From Candidatus Geothrix odensensis (GTDB taxonomy: Bacteria > Acidobacteriota > Holophagae > Holophagales > Holophagaceae): a DNA stretch of 64,000 nucleotides. The notes under the pieces were generated by a model that was not told the DNA's origin, made no database searches, and saw nothing but the letters and a program-made list of their open reading frames with translations. Numbering within the stretch: position 1 is the stretch's first letter; every line of letters starts with the position of its first letter. This document shows positions 1 to 9,003 of the stretch, piece after piece. The position numbers were made by a program, and so were the translations under genes. The stretch lies in assembly GCA_016714685.1 (NCBI GenBank), contig JADKCH010000033.1:1-64000 (forward strand). The letters run 5' to 3'.

Positions 1-1689
1 TCCGCATGGCACCTCGCCCTCGGCCGGCAGCCTGCAGGCCGGGGCTTGCCGACCTGGGGCCCGGCTGGGTTCCTGACCGTGGGCGAAATCGAAGCGAAGC
101 CACCTTCCACAGGCCGCCGAGGGGAAATCCCCGGGCCATCGAGCCCAAGTGCCACCTGCCGCTTCGCGGGACCTCTCCGGCGCAATGGCGCCTTCGCCAC
201 GCTGGACTACAGCGAGGAGCCCCCGCTCTTCTTCCTGGGCCGCGAGATCCCTCTGGCCGACCTGCGCATTCAGGGCGGTACGAGGAAGCCCCCCAAGGTC
301 GGCGCCCAGGGCCTCAACTGCCCCAAGTGCGGCGGGGCCCTCGCGCTGCATGCGCCGGACCAGACTCAGCGCGTGGGCTGCCCCAGCTGCGGCAGCCTGC
401 TCTCGGCGGAAAACGGGAAGCTGGCCTTCCTGAAGAGCCTCAAGCAGCCGCACCAGGAGGTGGTCATCCCCCTGGGCACCGAAGGCGTGCTGCAGGGCGA
501 GAAAGTCATCTGCATCGGCCAGCTGCGCCGCAGCTGCACGGTGGAGGGCACCGCCTATCCCTGGACCGAATACCTGCTCCTCGACTCCCAGCACGGCTTC
601 AAGTGGCTGGTGGAGAGCGATGGCCACTGGAGCCTGGCCGTGGCCCTGCCGCCCGGTGAAGTGCCCCAGGCGCTGGATGGCCAGAAGAACATCCATGCGC
701 TTGGTGGCAATTGGCGGCGCTTCCAGGATGTCGAGGCCGTCGTCGAAGGTGTCTGGGGCGAGTTCTACTGGATGGTGGAGCAGGGCGAGCGCGTGCAGGT
801 GGCGGAGTTCGTCGCCCCGCCGCGCAGCCTCACCCGCGAACGCCAGAAGCACAAGGGCGTCGGCGAGGAGGTGAACTGGAGCCTCTCCACATATCTGGAC
901 CCAGAGGCAGTCTGGACCGCCTTCAAGCTCAAGGACGCGCCGTCGGCCCCCCGTGGCATCGCCTCCTTCCAGCCCAATCCCCACAAGGCGACGCTCGCCA
1001 AGTCCGCGTTGTGGATCGTGGGGGCCCTCGGCCTGCTGCTGATCCTCGTCATGGTGGAGTCCGCCACGCACCGCAACGTGGAGCTGTTCCGGAAGCGCCT
1101 GGACCTCTACGACCTGGCTCCGGGCCTCCGCCAGGAAGCCGCCGAGGCCGTGCGCAAAGGCATTCCCCTGCGCAGGCCCAACCCGCCCAGCGCGCCGTCC
1201 ACCGCCGAGGTCCAGGAACCGGTCTACTTCTCCGGTCCCATCGAGATCAAGGATGGCCGCCGCAACCTGGCCGTCACCCTCAGCGCCCCGGTCAACAACG
1301 CCTGGATCGGCCTGGAGGGGGCCCTGGTGAGCGAGACCACGGGCGTGGCCGAACTCTTCCTGCTGGAGAGCAGCTTCTACCATGGCGTGGATGGTGGCGA
1401 GTCCTGGGCCGAAGGCGGGCAGACCAGCACCGTCTTTCTGAGCGCCGTGCCACCGGGCTCCTACGTCCTGCGTCTGGCCCCCCAGTGGGACGGGAAGTTC
1501 CCCCCCGTCGGCGTCCTCGACGTGCAGCTGCGCCAGGGCGTCATGCGCTGGCTCTACCCCGGACTCGCCCTGCTGGCCATCCTCGTGGTGCCCCTGATAC
1601 TGGTGTTCCAGGTGGCGGCCTTCGAGGGCCGCCGCTGGCAGGAGAGCATGTACGGCACGGCGGCGACTGCCAGCGGAGATGATGAATGA
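1..1689 (+). CDS. DUF4178-domain membrane protein (5' end missing)
   Basis: The frame is open from the first base, so the start lies upstream. The first ~90 codons end in FATLDYSEEPPLFFLGRE, which resembles the end of one DUF4178 unit. A zinc ribbon follows (CPKCGG at nt 319 and CPSCG at nt 379), then a second DUF4178-like unit (VICIGQLRR, YPWTEYLLLD). Two hydrophobic segments lie near nt 1000-1060 and 1552-1620. The biochemical role of DUF4178 is not established. Such proteins are known to occur with DUF350 and spermidine-synthase-like genes, as here. The stop overlaps the next start (ATGA), so it is the visible first gene of a tight operon. I see no damage in the visible part. Confidence 0.8.
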   Translation, partial: SAWHLALGRQPAGRGLPTWGPAGFLTVGEIEAKPPSTGRRGEIPGPSSPSATCRFAGPLRRNGAFATLDYSEEPPLFFLGREIPLADLRIQGGTRKPPKVGAQGLNCPKCGGALALHAPDQTQRVGCPSCGSLLSAENGKLAFLKSLKQPHQEVVIPLGTEGVLQGEKVICIGQLRRSCTVEGTAYPWTEYLLLDSQHGFKWLVESDGHWSLAVALPPGEVPQALDGQKNIHALGGNWRRFQDVEAVVEGVWGEFYWMVEQGERVQVAEFVAPPRSLTRERQKHKGVGEEVNWSLSTYLDPEAVWTAFKLKDAPSAPRGIASFQPNPHKATLAKSALWIVGALGLLLILVMVESATHRNVELFRKRLDLYDLAPGLRQEAAEAVRKGIPLRRPNPPSAPSTAEVQEPVYFSGPIEIKDGRRNLAVTLSAPVNNAWIGLEGALVSETTGVAELFLLESSFYHGVDGGESWAEGGQTSTVFLSAVPPGSYVLRLAPQWDGKFPPVGVLDVQLRQGVMRWLYPGLALLAILVVPLILVFQVAAFEGRRWQESMYGTAATASGDDE

Positions 1690-1868
1690 TGCGGATCCTC
1701 TACATGCTGTTCCTCGGCGGCGGCTTCAGCCTCATGGTCGCCAACGGCTTCTTCGGCCGGGAGTTTTTCGGCAAACGGCGCCGGGCCGATCTCCCCCCCA
1801 GCGTCCGCCAGACGCCCGGCGCCTACCGCACCTTCCTGCACAACAACGGCTTCCACGGAGGTAAGTGA
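1686..1868 (+). CDS. Small single-pass membrane peptide (hypothetical)
   Basis: This 60-residue ORF starts in a 4-base overlap with the DUF4178 gene and ends at the start of DUF350, so it sits in an uninterrupted operon. The N-terminus (MMRILYMLFLGGGFSLMV) is hydrophobic and is followed by a basic patch (GKRRRAD), consistent with one membrane helix and a short cytoplasmic tail. I recognise no family. Translational coupling on both sides argues that it is real rather than chance coding. Confidence 0.6.
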   Translation: MMRILYMLFLGGGFSLMVANGFFGREFFGKRRRADLPPSVRQTPGAYRTFLHNNGFHGGK

Positions 1869-2086
1869 TGATCACGAACCAGATGCTGCACCAGCTCCTC
1901 GTCGCCGCCGTCTTCTCCGTCCTGGGCCTGGTCATCCTGGGCCTGGTCTGGCTCTTCCTCGTGAAGGTGCTCCCCTTCTCCCTGCGCAAGGAGATGGAGG
2001 ACGACCAGAACGTCGCCCTCGGGATCGTCCTGGGCTGCCTCATCCTGGGCATCAGCATCATCATCGCCGCCGCGATCCATGGGTGA
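1868..2086 (+). CDS. DUF350 family inner-membrane protein
   Basis: The 72-residue protein has two long hydrophobic helices separated by a charged loop (LRKEMEDDQNVALG), the shape of a single DUF350 unit. DUF350 is a small membrane domain of unknown mechanism, often found with PspA-, DUF4178- and spermidine-synthase-type genes. I chose the ATG at 1868 over the GTG at 1865 because a strong Shine-Dalgarno GGAGGT (1857-1862) lies five bases upstream. It probably acts in the inner membrane with its neighbours. Confidence 0.75.
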   Translation: MITNQMLHQLLVAAVFSVLGLVILGLVWLFLVKVLPFSLRKEMEDDQNVALGIVLGCLILGISIIIAAAIHG

Positions 2087-2104
2087 CGGAATGGGGGAAG
2101 ACCA

Positions 2105-2264
2105 ACCACGAAGACAGGAAGGCCACGAAGCAGGACTGAAATAGGTCGTTGCCTTCAACCCGCCGTGGGAATGTTCCGAACCGGCCTCGTCCCTGCATTT
2201 CCTGGTCTCTTGGTGGTGGTTTTTTCACTTTTGCATTTCTTCGTGGTCTTCCTGTCTTCGTGGT
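2105..2264. repeat. Dispersed inverted repeat, copy 1 (accacgaag family)
   Basis: A 26-base arm at 2105-2130 (accacgaagacaggaaggcc, then acgaag) is the reverse complement of 2239-2264 with one mismatch. About 108 bases lie between the arms. The same arms recur at 10286-10363. The element fills the gap before the spermidine-synthase gene and is richer in A+T than the genes around it. I see no ORF inside. Confidence 0.8.
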
Positions 2265-2290
2265 GAATCCTTTGACCTCTGCGCTTCAAG

Positions 2291-3823
2291 ATGTCTGAAC
2301 CGATCGAACAATCCCAACCCGCGCTGAAGGCTCCGCTCCTCTTCATCAGTGTGCTGCTCATCGCGAGCTGCGGGCTGATCTACGAGCTGGTGGCGGGGAC
2401 GCTGTCGAGCTACCTGCTGGGCGATTCGGTCACGCAGTTCTCCACGGTCATCGGCGTGTATCTCAGCGCCATGGGCCTGGGCTCGTGGCTGTCGAAGTTC
2501 CTGCACCGGGGCCTCGCCAGGCGCTTCGTGGACCTGGAGCTGGCGGTGGCCCTGGTCGGTGGTTTCTCGGCGCCCCTCCTCTTCATGGCCTTCGCCCACA
2601 CCCACGCCTTCCGCGTGGTGCTCTACGGCACCGTGGTCGCCGTGGGCACCCTGGTGGGCCTGGAGATCCCCATCCTCATGCGGATCCTCAAGGACCAGGT
2701 GCGTTTCAAGGACCTGGTGGCGGGCGTGCTGACCCTCGACTACATCGGCGCCCTCTTCGCCTCCCTGCTCTTTCCCCTGCTGCTCATGCCCAAGCTGGGC
2801 CTGGTGCGCACCAGCCTGCTGTTCGGCCTGCTGAACGCCGGCGTGGGCCTCTGGTCCACGCACCTGTTGCAGTCGCAGCTGGGCCCCACCCGCATGATCC
2901 GCCTGCGCTGCCTTGCGGTCATGGCGCTGCTGGCCGTGGGCCTGGCCTTCGCCGGGAAGTTCACCCTGGCGGTGGAGGAGGAGGTCTTCGCGGACGAGAT
3001 CGTCTACGCGAAGGACAGCGCCTACCAGCGCATCGTGCTCACGCGCGGGCGGGGCAGCTTCCAGCTCTTCCTCAACGGCAACCTGCAGTTCTCCAGCGCC
3101 GACGAGTACCGCTATCACGAAGCCCTGGTGCATCCCGCCTTCGGCGTGAGGCCCGGCGCGAAGCGCGTGCTCGTCTGCGGGGGCGGCGACGGCCTCGCCG
3201 TGCGCGAGGTGTTGAAGCACCCCTCGGTACAGGAGGTGGTGCTGGTGGACCTGGATCCCGCCATGACCGACATGGCGCAGTACCAACCCATGGTGCGCCA
3301 GCTCAACGGCGCCGCCCTGGACGATCCCCGGGTGAAGGTCGTCAACGCCGATGCCATGGTGTGGCTGCAGGAGACCACCGGGGCCCCCTTCGACCTGGCC
3401 TTCGTGGACTTCCCCGATCCCAACACCTACGCCCTGGGCAAGCTCTACACCTCCCGCTTCTACCGCCTGCTCCAGCGCCGTCTGGCCGACGACGCCATGA
3501 TCACCGTGCAGAGCACCTCGCCCCTGATGGCGCGGCAGTCCTTCTGGTGCATCACCACCACCATGGAGGCCTCGGGCCTGAAGGTCCGCCCCTTCCATCT
3601 GGCCGTGCCCTCCTTCGGCGTGTGGGGTTTCGCCCTGGCCTCGAAGCGCGACTTCGCCCCGCCCACCCGCGTGCTGCCGGGCCTGCGCCACCTGTCCGAC
3701 GAGGCCACCGCCGCCATGTTCGCCTTTCCGAAGGACATGGACCGGGTGCCGGTGGAAGTGAACCGCCTGGACAACCAGGTCCTCGTCCACCTCTACACCC
3801 GGGAGTGGCGGCGGTGGTCGTGA
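2291..3823 (+). CDS. speE: Membrane-embedded polyamine aminopropyltransferase (spermidine-synthase family)
   Basis: The 510-residue protein has a polytopic N-terminal half (about residues 15-230, seven or so hydrophobic helices) and a soluble C-terminal half. The latter carries the Rossmann motif of spermidine synthases: VLVCGGGDGLAVREV binds the decarboxylated-SAM-type cofactor, VDLDPAM is the acidic motif, and DLAFVDFPDPN is the catalytic-loop region. The family transfers aminopropyl groups to polyamines. The membrane-fused type clusters with DUF350 and DUF4178 genes, and its exact substrate is not settled. I see no SAM decarboxylase gene in this window. The oxidoreductase gene follows after 15 bases. 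Confidence 0.85.
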   Translation: MSEPIEQSQPALKAPLLFISVLLIASCGLIYELVAGTLSSYLLGDSVTQFSTVIGVYLSAMGLGSWLSKFLHRGLARRFVDLELAVALVGGFSAPLLFMAFAHTHAFRVVLYGTVVAVGTLVGLEIPILMRILKDQVRFKDLVAGVLTLDYIGALFASLLFPLLLMPKLGLVRTSLLFGLLNAGVGLWSTHLLQSQLGPTRMIRLRCLAVMALLAVGLAFAGKFTLAVEEEVFADEIVYAKDSAYQRIVLTRGRGSFQLFLNGNLQFSSADEYRYHEALVHPAFGVRPGAKRVLVCGGGDGLAVREVLKHPSVQEVVLVDLDPAMTDMAQYQPMVRQLNGAALDDPRVKVVNADAMVWLQETTGAPFDLAFVDFPDPNTYALGKLYTSRFYRLLQRRLADDAMITVQSTSPLMARQSFWCITTTMEASGLKVRPFHLAVPSFGVWGFALASKRDFAPPTRVLPGLRHLSDEATAAMFAFPKDMDRVPVEVNRLDNQVLVHLYTREWRRWS

Positions 3824-3838
3824 GGTTGCGCCGCCTCA

Positions 3839-5446
3839 ATGAAGCGCCGCGACTTCCTCGCGGGCACGGCCGCCGCGGCGCTCCCCCTCGCCTGTCGCCG
3901 GAAACCCGAGTTCCCCTTCCCGGGCGAGCTCGTGGGCCCGGACCTGCCCCTGGGCCATTGGCTGAGGGGCGGCGCCTTCCCCGAGCCGGATCGCTTCGAG
4001 CCGGTTTCCACCCTCATCGTGGGTGGCGGCGTGGCCGGCCTCAGTGCCGCCTGGCGGCTGGCCGGCGCGGGCGTGGATGATTTCCGGGTGCTGGAGCTGG
4101 AACCAGAACCCGGGGGCACCTCGAGATCCGGCCGCAACCACGTGAGCGCCTTCCCCTGGGCCGCCCACTACCTCCCCGTGCCCGACCGCGGCAACCACGC
4201 CGTGCTGCGCCTCCTTGAGGAATGCGGCGTGCTGGAAGGCTTCAGCGCGGGAGGCGAGCCGCTGTTCCCGGAGGGGGCCACGGTGCGCGCGCCGGAGGAG
4301 CGCATCTTCGCCTACGGCCAGTGGTGGGAAGGCCTCTACCTGAGGGCCGGGGCCAGCCGCGAGGACGAGCGGCAGTACCACGCCTTCTTCCAGGAGGTGG
4401 ACCGCTGGGCCGCCTTCAGGGATGGCAGGGGCCGTCCCGCCTTCAGCATCCCGCGCTCCCGGTGTTCGGACGCGCCCGAAGCCCGCGCCCTCGACGCGCT
4501 ATCCTTCGCGGCCTGGCTGGACCGGCAGGGCCTCGACTCGCCCCGCCTGTGCTGGCTGCTGGACTATGCCTGCCGGGACGACTACGGCTCCAGGCTCGAC
4601 ACCACCAGCGCCTGGGCCGGCCTCTTCTACTTCGCGGCCCGCAAGCAGGGGCCCGGCGAGGACTCCCGCCCCCTGCTCACCTGGCCCCAGGGCAACGGGT
4701 TCCTCATCGAGCATCTGCGCAAGGTCTGCGGCGATCGCCTGCGCTGCGCCGTGATGGCCACCGCGATCCGCCAGGAGCAGGACGCGCTCCTGGTGTCGGC
4801 CTGGGATGTTCCCAACCAGCGGCGCGTCGGCTGGCGGGCCAGGCGGGTGATCTTCGCCGGCCCCCAGCACGTGGCCCGCCATGTCATCGACGGCTTCGCC
4901 GCCGCCCGCCCGGCGGGAACCCGCATCCGCAACGCACCCTGGATGGTGGCCAACCTCACGCTCCGCGCCCGGCCCGCGGAGCCCACCTTCCCCCTGGCCT
5001 GGGACAACGTGCTGCGCGACAGCGAGGCCCTGGGCTACGTGGTGGCCACCCACCAGAGCCTGCGGGACCATGGCCCCACCGTCTGGACCTGGTACCGGCC
5101 CTTCGCCGGGGCCGACTGCGATGCCGAGCGCGCCCGGCTCCGCGCCCTGGACTGGCCCGCCTGCGCCCGCATGGTGATGGACGACCTGCGCCGGGTCCAT
5201 CCCGATCTTGAGGGGCTCGTGGCCCGCCTCGACGTCATGCGCTGGGGCCACGCCATGGTGCGCCCGGCGCCGGGCCTGCTCTGGGACTCCGAGTTCCTGG
5301 CCCTCGCCCGTCCTTTCGGCGCCATCCACTTCGCGCACACCGAGCTCAGCGGCTTCTCCCTCTTCGAGGAGGCCCAGGACCATGGACTCCGGGCCGCGGA
5401 GGAAGTGCTCGCAGCCCTGGGCCGTTCTGGCCGCAGCTGGCGGTAG
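3839..5446 (+). CDS. Tat-exported FAD-dependent oxidoreductase (amine-oxidase-like)
   Basis: The 535-residue protein begins with a twin-arginine signal (MKRRDFLAGTAAAALPLAC) that ends in a lipobox-like LPLAC, so it is probably folded in the cytoplasm, exported and possibly lipid-anchored. Around residue 60 is the dinucleotide-binding motif IVGGGVAGLSAAWRL, followed by LELEPEPGGTSRSG, typical of flavin amine oxidases and phytoene-desaturase-like enzymes. Lying 15 bases after the aminopropyltransferase, it is a reasonable candidate for oxidising a polyamine or a related amine. That substrate is inference; the sequence shows only the FAD fold and export signal. Confidence 0.75.
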   Translation: MKRRDFLAGTAAAALPLACRRKPEFPFPGELVGPDLPLGHWLRGGAFPEPDRFEPVSTLIVGGGVAGLSAAWRLAGAGVDDFRVLELEPEPGGTSRSGRNHVSAFPWAAHYLPVPDRGNHAVLRLLEECGVLEGFSAGGEPLFPEGATVRAPEERIFAYGQWWEGLYLRAGASREDERQYHAFFQEVDRWAAFRDGRGRPAFSIPRSRCSDAPEARALDALSFAAWLDRQGLDSPRLCWLLDYACRDDYGSRLDTTSAWAGLFYFAARKQGPGEDSRPLLTWPQGNGFLIEHLRKVCGDRLRCAVMATAIRQEQDALLVSAWDVPNQRRVGWRARRVIFAGPQHVARHVIDGFAAARPAGTRIRNAPWMVANLTLRARPAEPTFPLAWDNVLRDSEALGYVVATHQSLRDHGPTVWTWYRPFAGADCDAERARLRALDWPACARMVMDDLRRVHPDLEGLVARLDVMRWGHAMVRPAPGLLWDSEFLALARPFGAIHFAHTELSGFSLFEEAQDHGLRAAEEVLAALGRSGRSWR

Positions 5447-5590
5447 CTGCCACCGGACTGTGATGTTCGGCACATGCCCCAAGCGGCGCTTGAAGTCGCC
5501 GGGAAGGGGCGTTCGCCGGTTTTCTCATAGAACCTCCAGCAAGGCTCTAGGATGCCGAAGTCATTTATGTCCCAACAACATTCATTGTTT

Positions 5591-5620
5591 TTGTTATGAA
5601 TCATTTGGAATGTCCATAAT
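5591..5620 (+). promoter_or_regulatory. Candidate sigma-70-type promoter for the respiratory module
   Basis: TTGTTA (5591-5596) and CATAAT (5615-5620) are separated by 18 bases inside a stretch (5530-5625) much richer in A+T than the surrounding genes. The expected transcription start is near 5627, about 85 bases before the first ATG of the membrane/cytochrome cluster. The gap between stop 5446 and start 5711 otherwise shows no coding potential. Confidence 0.4.
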
Positions 5621-5710
5621 TCGCTTGACGCCCCCCTTGCCGGGACGTGGCATGAGGACAACACATTCCTAAATCCATCCTTCCGCCACCTCCTCTGGGG
5701 GTTCCTGTCC

Positions 5711-7525
5711 ATGTCCACGGCCGAGGTGTACCCACCCGAGCGCGACCAGGCCAAGGGCCTGCCCAGCGCCCTGGAGCTGCGCCTCGCCGACCTGGCTGAG
5801 ACCGTGACCCGCCTGGAGGACCGGGTGGCCCTCCTCGAAGGCCGGGCACCGGAGCGGGCCGATCCCGCCTCGGCAGTGGCAATCGAAAGGCCCCGGCCTA
5901 CCCCGGAGGCCCCTGCCACCGCGGACCTGCCCAACCCTGTCCGCTGGATGGGCCTCATCGGCCGGACCTGTCTCATCCTGGGCGGGGCCACCTTCATCCG
6001 AGCCCTGGTGGATGCCGGCACCGTCCACCGCGGCTGGGGGGTGGCGCTGGGGCTCGCCTTCGCCATCACCTGGGCCCTCCTGGCGGACCGCGCCAGGCAG
6101 CCGCTGGATGCCGCCTTCCATGCCCTGGCCTCGATTCTCATCGCCTATCCGCTGCTCGTGGAGTCCACGGCCCGCTTCGGCATCCTCGAGCCGGGCCTGG
6201 CGGCCTTCCTGCTCCTGGCCGTCACCTGCCTGCATGGCGCCGTGGCCTGGCGGCGGAACCTGCAGCCCATCATCTGGCTGGCCACCCTCGCCTCCCTGGG
6301 CTCGGGCTTCGCCCTGATGACCAGCCGACGCGCCATCGAACCCTTCCTGCTGGTCTTCCTCGCCCTCGGCCTCGGCTCCCTCTGGGTCACCTACGGCCGC
6401 CGCTGGCACGGCCTGCGCTGGCCCACGGCCCTGGCCGCCAACCTGGGCGTGCTGATCCTCACTTCGCTGGCCGCCTGGCCCGGGGGCCTGCCCGCGGCCT
6501 ACCGGGGCATCTCCCCCGGACGCGCCACGGCCTTCGCCCTGGCCCTGGTCGTGCTCTACCTCGGCAGCTTCGCCCTCCGGATGCTCCAGCGGCAGCGCGT
6601 GGTGAACGCCTTCGAGAAGATCCAGTCCCTCCTCGTCCTGCTCGTGGGCTTCGGCGGCGCCTTCCGGGTCGCCCTCGCCACGGGCTCGGGAGCCGGGGTT
6701 CTGGGCACCGGCGCCGCGGTGGCGGGCCTGGGGTGCTACGCCACGGCCCTGCGCTTCGCCAAGGACCAGGAAGAGACCCGGGCGAACTTCAACTTCTTCA
6801 CCTTCCTGGCCCTCATCCTGGTGCTGCTGGGCGGGGCGATCCTGCTACCGCAGCCTGTTTTCGGGCCCCTGGCTGCGGCTCTCGGTCTGGGGCTGATGGC
6901 GGCCGGCCTGCACCTGCGGCGGATCGTCCTGTTCATCCAGAGCGCCCTCTTCCTGGGAGTGGGAGCCGCGGCCTCCGGGCTGCTCAGCTGGTCCTTCCGC
7001 GCCTTCTTCGTGGCCGGCGGGGCCAGCGCTTCCCTGCCCCTGCCGGGCCTCCTCTGCCTGGGCCTCCTGACCGGAGCTGTCGCCTGGTTCCTGCTGCGCC
7101 GCCCTTCGGATGCCACCACCCGGCGGCTGCGGCCGCTGATCCTGGGCCTGGGCGCGGTCGCCGCCACCGGGGCCGGCGCCCTGGCCGTCCGCACCCTCAG
7201 CGCCGCCCTCTCCCCAGGAGCCCCGCAGGCCGACCTGCTCGCGGCGCTGCGCACCGGAGTTCTGTCGCTGCTGGCCATCGCCATGGCCTGGTTCGGCCGC
7301 CGGGTGCCCATCCTCGAGCTGCGCTGGCTGGTCTATCCGGTGCTCATCGTCACGGCCCTGAAGTTCCTGTTCGAGGATCTGGCCGTGGGCCGCCCCCTGA
7401 CGCTCTTCCTGGGGTTCATGTGCTTCGGCGCCACCCTCATGCTCGCGCCCCGACTGCTGAAGGCCCCGGCCCCCAAGGGTGGTGGCGACGATTTGAACGC
7501 TTCGATCCCGGAGGTGGATTCATGA
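5711..7525 (+). CDS. Polytopic membrane protein (DUF2339-like)
   Basis: The 604-residue protein starts with a soluble segment holding a short coiled coil (LAETVTRLEDRVALLEG). The rest is almost continuous hydrophobic helices, roughly fourteen to sixteen, rich in Ala, Leu and Gly. The architecture (coiled coil then many membrane spans) resembles DUF2339 proteins, whose function is unknown. Its stop overlaps the start of the tetrahaem cytochrome, so it is probably co-transcribed with the quinone-linked complex. I see no catalytic motif. Confidence 0.6.
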   Translation: MSTAEVYPPERDQAKGLPSALELRLADLAETVTRLEDRVALLEGRAPERADPASAVAIERPRPTPEAPATADLPNPVRWMGLIGRTCLILGGATFIRALVDAGTVHRGWGVALGLAFAITWALLADRARQPLDAAFHALASILIAYPLLVESTARFGILEPGLAAFLLLAVTCLHGAVAWRRNLQPIIWLATLASLGSGFALMTSRRAIEPFLLVFLALGLGSLWVTYGRRWHGLRWPTALAANLGVLILTSLAAWPGGLPAAYRGISPGRATAFALALVVLYLGSFALRMLQRQRVVNAFEKIQSLLVLLVGFGGAFRVALATGSGAGVLGTGAAVAGLGCYATALRFAKDQEETRANFNFFTFLALILVLLGGAILLPQPVFGPLAAALGLGLMAAGLHLRRIVLFIQSALFLGVGAAASGLLSWSFRAFFVAGGASASLPLPGLLCLGLLTGAVAWFLLRRPSDATTRRLRPLILGLGAVAATGAGALAVRTLSAALSPGAPQADLLAALRTGVLSLLAIAMAWFGRRVPILELRWLVYPVLIVTALKFLFEDLAVGRPLTLFLGFMCFGATLMLAPRLLKAPAPKGGGDDLNASIPEVDS

Positions 7526-8067
7526 CCGCACGCCTGATCCGATCCGCAGGCCTGGCCCTGCTCCTGGCGGGCCTGCCTGCCGGCGCCAAAGAGCCCCCCA
7601 AGAAGGCGGAGCCCGCCACCCAGGAGGGCATCCAGGTGCCGACCCCCCCCTTCACCGAGGGCATCTTCCCCTGCACCGGCTGCCACGATGGGAAGCAGCT
7701 GAAGGTGGACACCAGGCGCCGCGAGCTGGCCATGCACAGCGAGATCGAGCTCAAGCACGGCCCCGAGTCCCGCTGGTGCCTGGACTGCCACGACGCCAGC
7801 AGCCGCGACAGCCTGCACCTGGCCAGCGGGGAGAAGGTCGAGTTCACGGCCTCCTACAAGCTCTGCGGCCAGTGCCACGGCGACAAGTTCCGCGATTGGC
7901 GCGTGGGCATCCACGGCAAGCGCACCGGCAGCTGGAACGGTCCGAAGCAGTACCTGCTCTGCGTCCACTGCCACAACCCCCACGCCCCCCGCTTCGCGGC
8001 CCTGAAACCCATGCCGCCGCCCACGCGGCCCGAGGACATCCGGACCAAGAAAGGGGGCACCCGATGA
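7522..8067 (+). CDS. Periplasmic tetrahaem c-type cytochrome
   Basis: The 181-residue protein has a signal peptide (LIRSAGLALLLAGLPAGA) and exactly four haem-c attachment motifs: CTGCH, CLDCH, CGQCH and CVHCH. Additional histidines (MHSEIELKHG, GIHGKRTG) could supply distal ligands for bis-His haems. It overlaps its neighbours by four bases on both sides (ATGA), so it is expected to be made stoichiometrically with the Fe-S and NrfD-like subunits. In the family such cytochromes exchange electrons with quinone-linked membrane complexes on the periplasmic face. Nothing in the sequence fixes its redox partner. Confidence 0.85.
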   Translation: MTARLIRSAGLALLLAGLPAGAKEPPKKAEPATQEGIQVPTPPFTEGIFPCTGCHDGKQLKVDTRRRELAMHSEIELKHGPESRWCLDCHDASSRDSLHLASGEKVEFTASYKLCGQCHGDKFRDWRVGIHGKRTGSWNGPKQYLLCVHCHNPHAPRFAALKPMPPPTRPEDIRTKKGGTR

Positions 8068-8999
8068 TGGACGGCAAGCTCACCTCCCAACCCGACAGCG
8101 CCCAGCAGGCCTCCGGCGGCTGCGGCCTGGACCGCCGCGACTTCCTCGGCGCCGGCGTGGCCGCAGTGGCCACCGCCCTCACAGGCTGCGGCACCCTCAG
8201 CAAGGAGGAGTTCCTCCAGCACAACTTCCAGGAGCTGTCCAAGGAGGAAGTCCTTTCCGTCATCGCCCGCCTGGAGAAGGAATACAAGGCGAAGTACGGC
8301 AGGGACGTGAAGGTCGGCACCACGCCCGCCATGCCTGGCGTGATCTTCGGCTACGCGCTGGATCTCAGCCGCTGCATCGGCTGCCGCCGCTGCGTCCACG
8401 CCTGCGTGAAGGAGAACAACCAGTCCCGGAGCCCGGAAGTGCAGTGGATCCGCGTGCTGGAACTGGACAAGGAGGAGGGCGTGAACCTCCAGCACGCCGA
8501 ACACTACTACAACCCCGACGAGGTGCCCCGCGAGGGCCACTTCTACATGCCGGTCCAGTGCCAGCAGTGCAAGAAGCCGCCCTGTGTGAAGGTCTGCCCG
8601 GTGGGCGCCACCTGGCGCGAGAAGGACGGCATCACGGTGGTGGACTACAACTGGTGCATCGGCTGCCGCTACTGCATGGCCGCCTGCCCCTACGGCGCGC
8701 GCCACTTCAACTGGGGCGAGCCGAACCTGCCGCCGGACCAGGTCAACCCGGACACGCACTACCTGGGCAACCGGCCGCGGCCCAAGGGCGTGGTGGAGAA
8801 GTGCACCTTCTGCGTCCAGCGCACGCGCAAGGGCCTCTATCCTGCCTGCGTGGAGATCTGCCCCACGGGCTCCCGCAAGTTCGGCAACCTGCTCGACAAG
8901 GAGAGCGAGATCCGCTATGTCCTCGAGAACAAGCGCGTCTTCAAGCTCAAGGAAGAACTGAACACCCAACCCAACTTCTTCTACTTCTACGGGGTGTGA
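8064..8999 (+). CDS. Four-cluster ferredoxin-like lipoprotein subunit (NrfC/PsrB/DsrO type)
   Basis: The 311-residue protein carries a twin-arginine signal (LDRRDFLGAGVAA) followed by the lipobox LTGC, so it should be exported folded and lipid-anchored. Four cysteine groups typical of cubane-binding subunits are visible: CIGCRRCVHAC, CQQCKKPPCVKVCP, CIGCRYCMAACP and CTFCVQR...CVEICP. That implies four Fe-S clusters forming an electron wire. It lies between the tetrahaem cytochrome and the NrfD-like membrane subunit, matching quinone:cytochrome complexes of the Nrf/Psr/Dsr superfamily. The absence of a molybdopterin subunit nearby argues against a polysulfide or DMSO reductase. Confidence 0.88.
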   Translation: MMDGKLTSQPDSAQQASGGCGLDRRDFLGAGVAAVATALTGCGTLSKEEFLQHNFQELSKEEVLSVIARLEKEYKAKYGRDVKVGTTPAMPGVIFGYALDLSRCIGCRRCVHACVKENNQSRSPEVQWIRVLELDKEEGVNLQHAEHYYNPDEVPREGHFYMPVQCQQCKKPPCVKVCPVGATWREKDGITVVDYNWCIGCRYCMAACPYGARHFNWGEPNLPPDQVNPDTHYLGNRPRPKGVVEKCTFCVQRTRKGLYPACVEICPTGSRKFGNLLDKESEIRYVLENKRVFKLKEELNTQPNFFYFYGV

Positions 9000-9003
9000 G
9001 GCC

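Noticed and set aside
2225..3790. Long minus-strand open frame opposite the spermidine-synthase gene
   Set aside because: Product is a Gly/His/Gln/Glu-rich composition with no motif, typical of the antisense frame of high-GC coding DNA.
5625..5653. TTGACG as a promoter -35 box
   Set aside because: The correctly spaced hexamer is TGGCAT, a poor -10; the TTGTTA/CATAAT pair just upstream is better.
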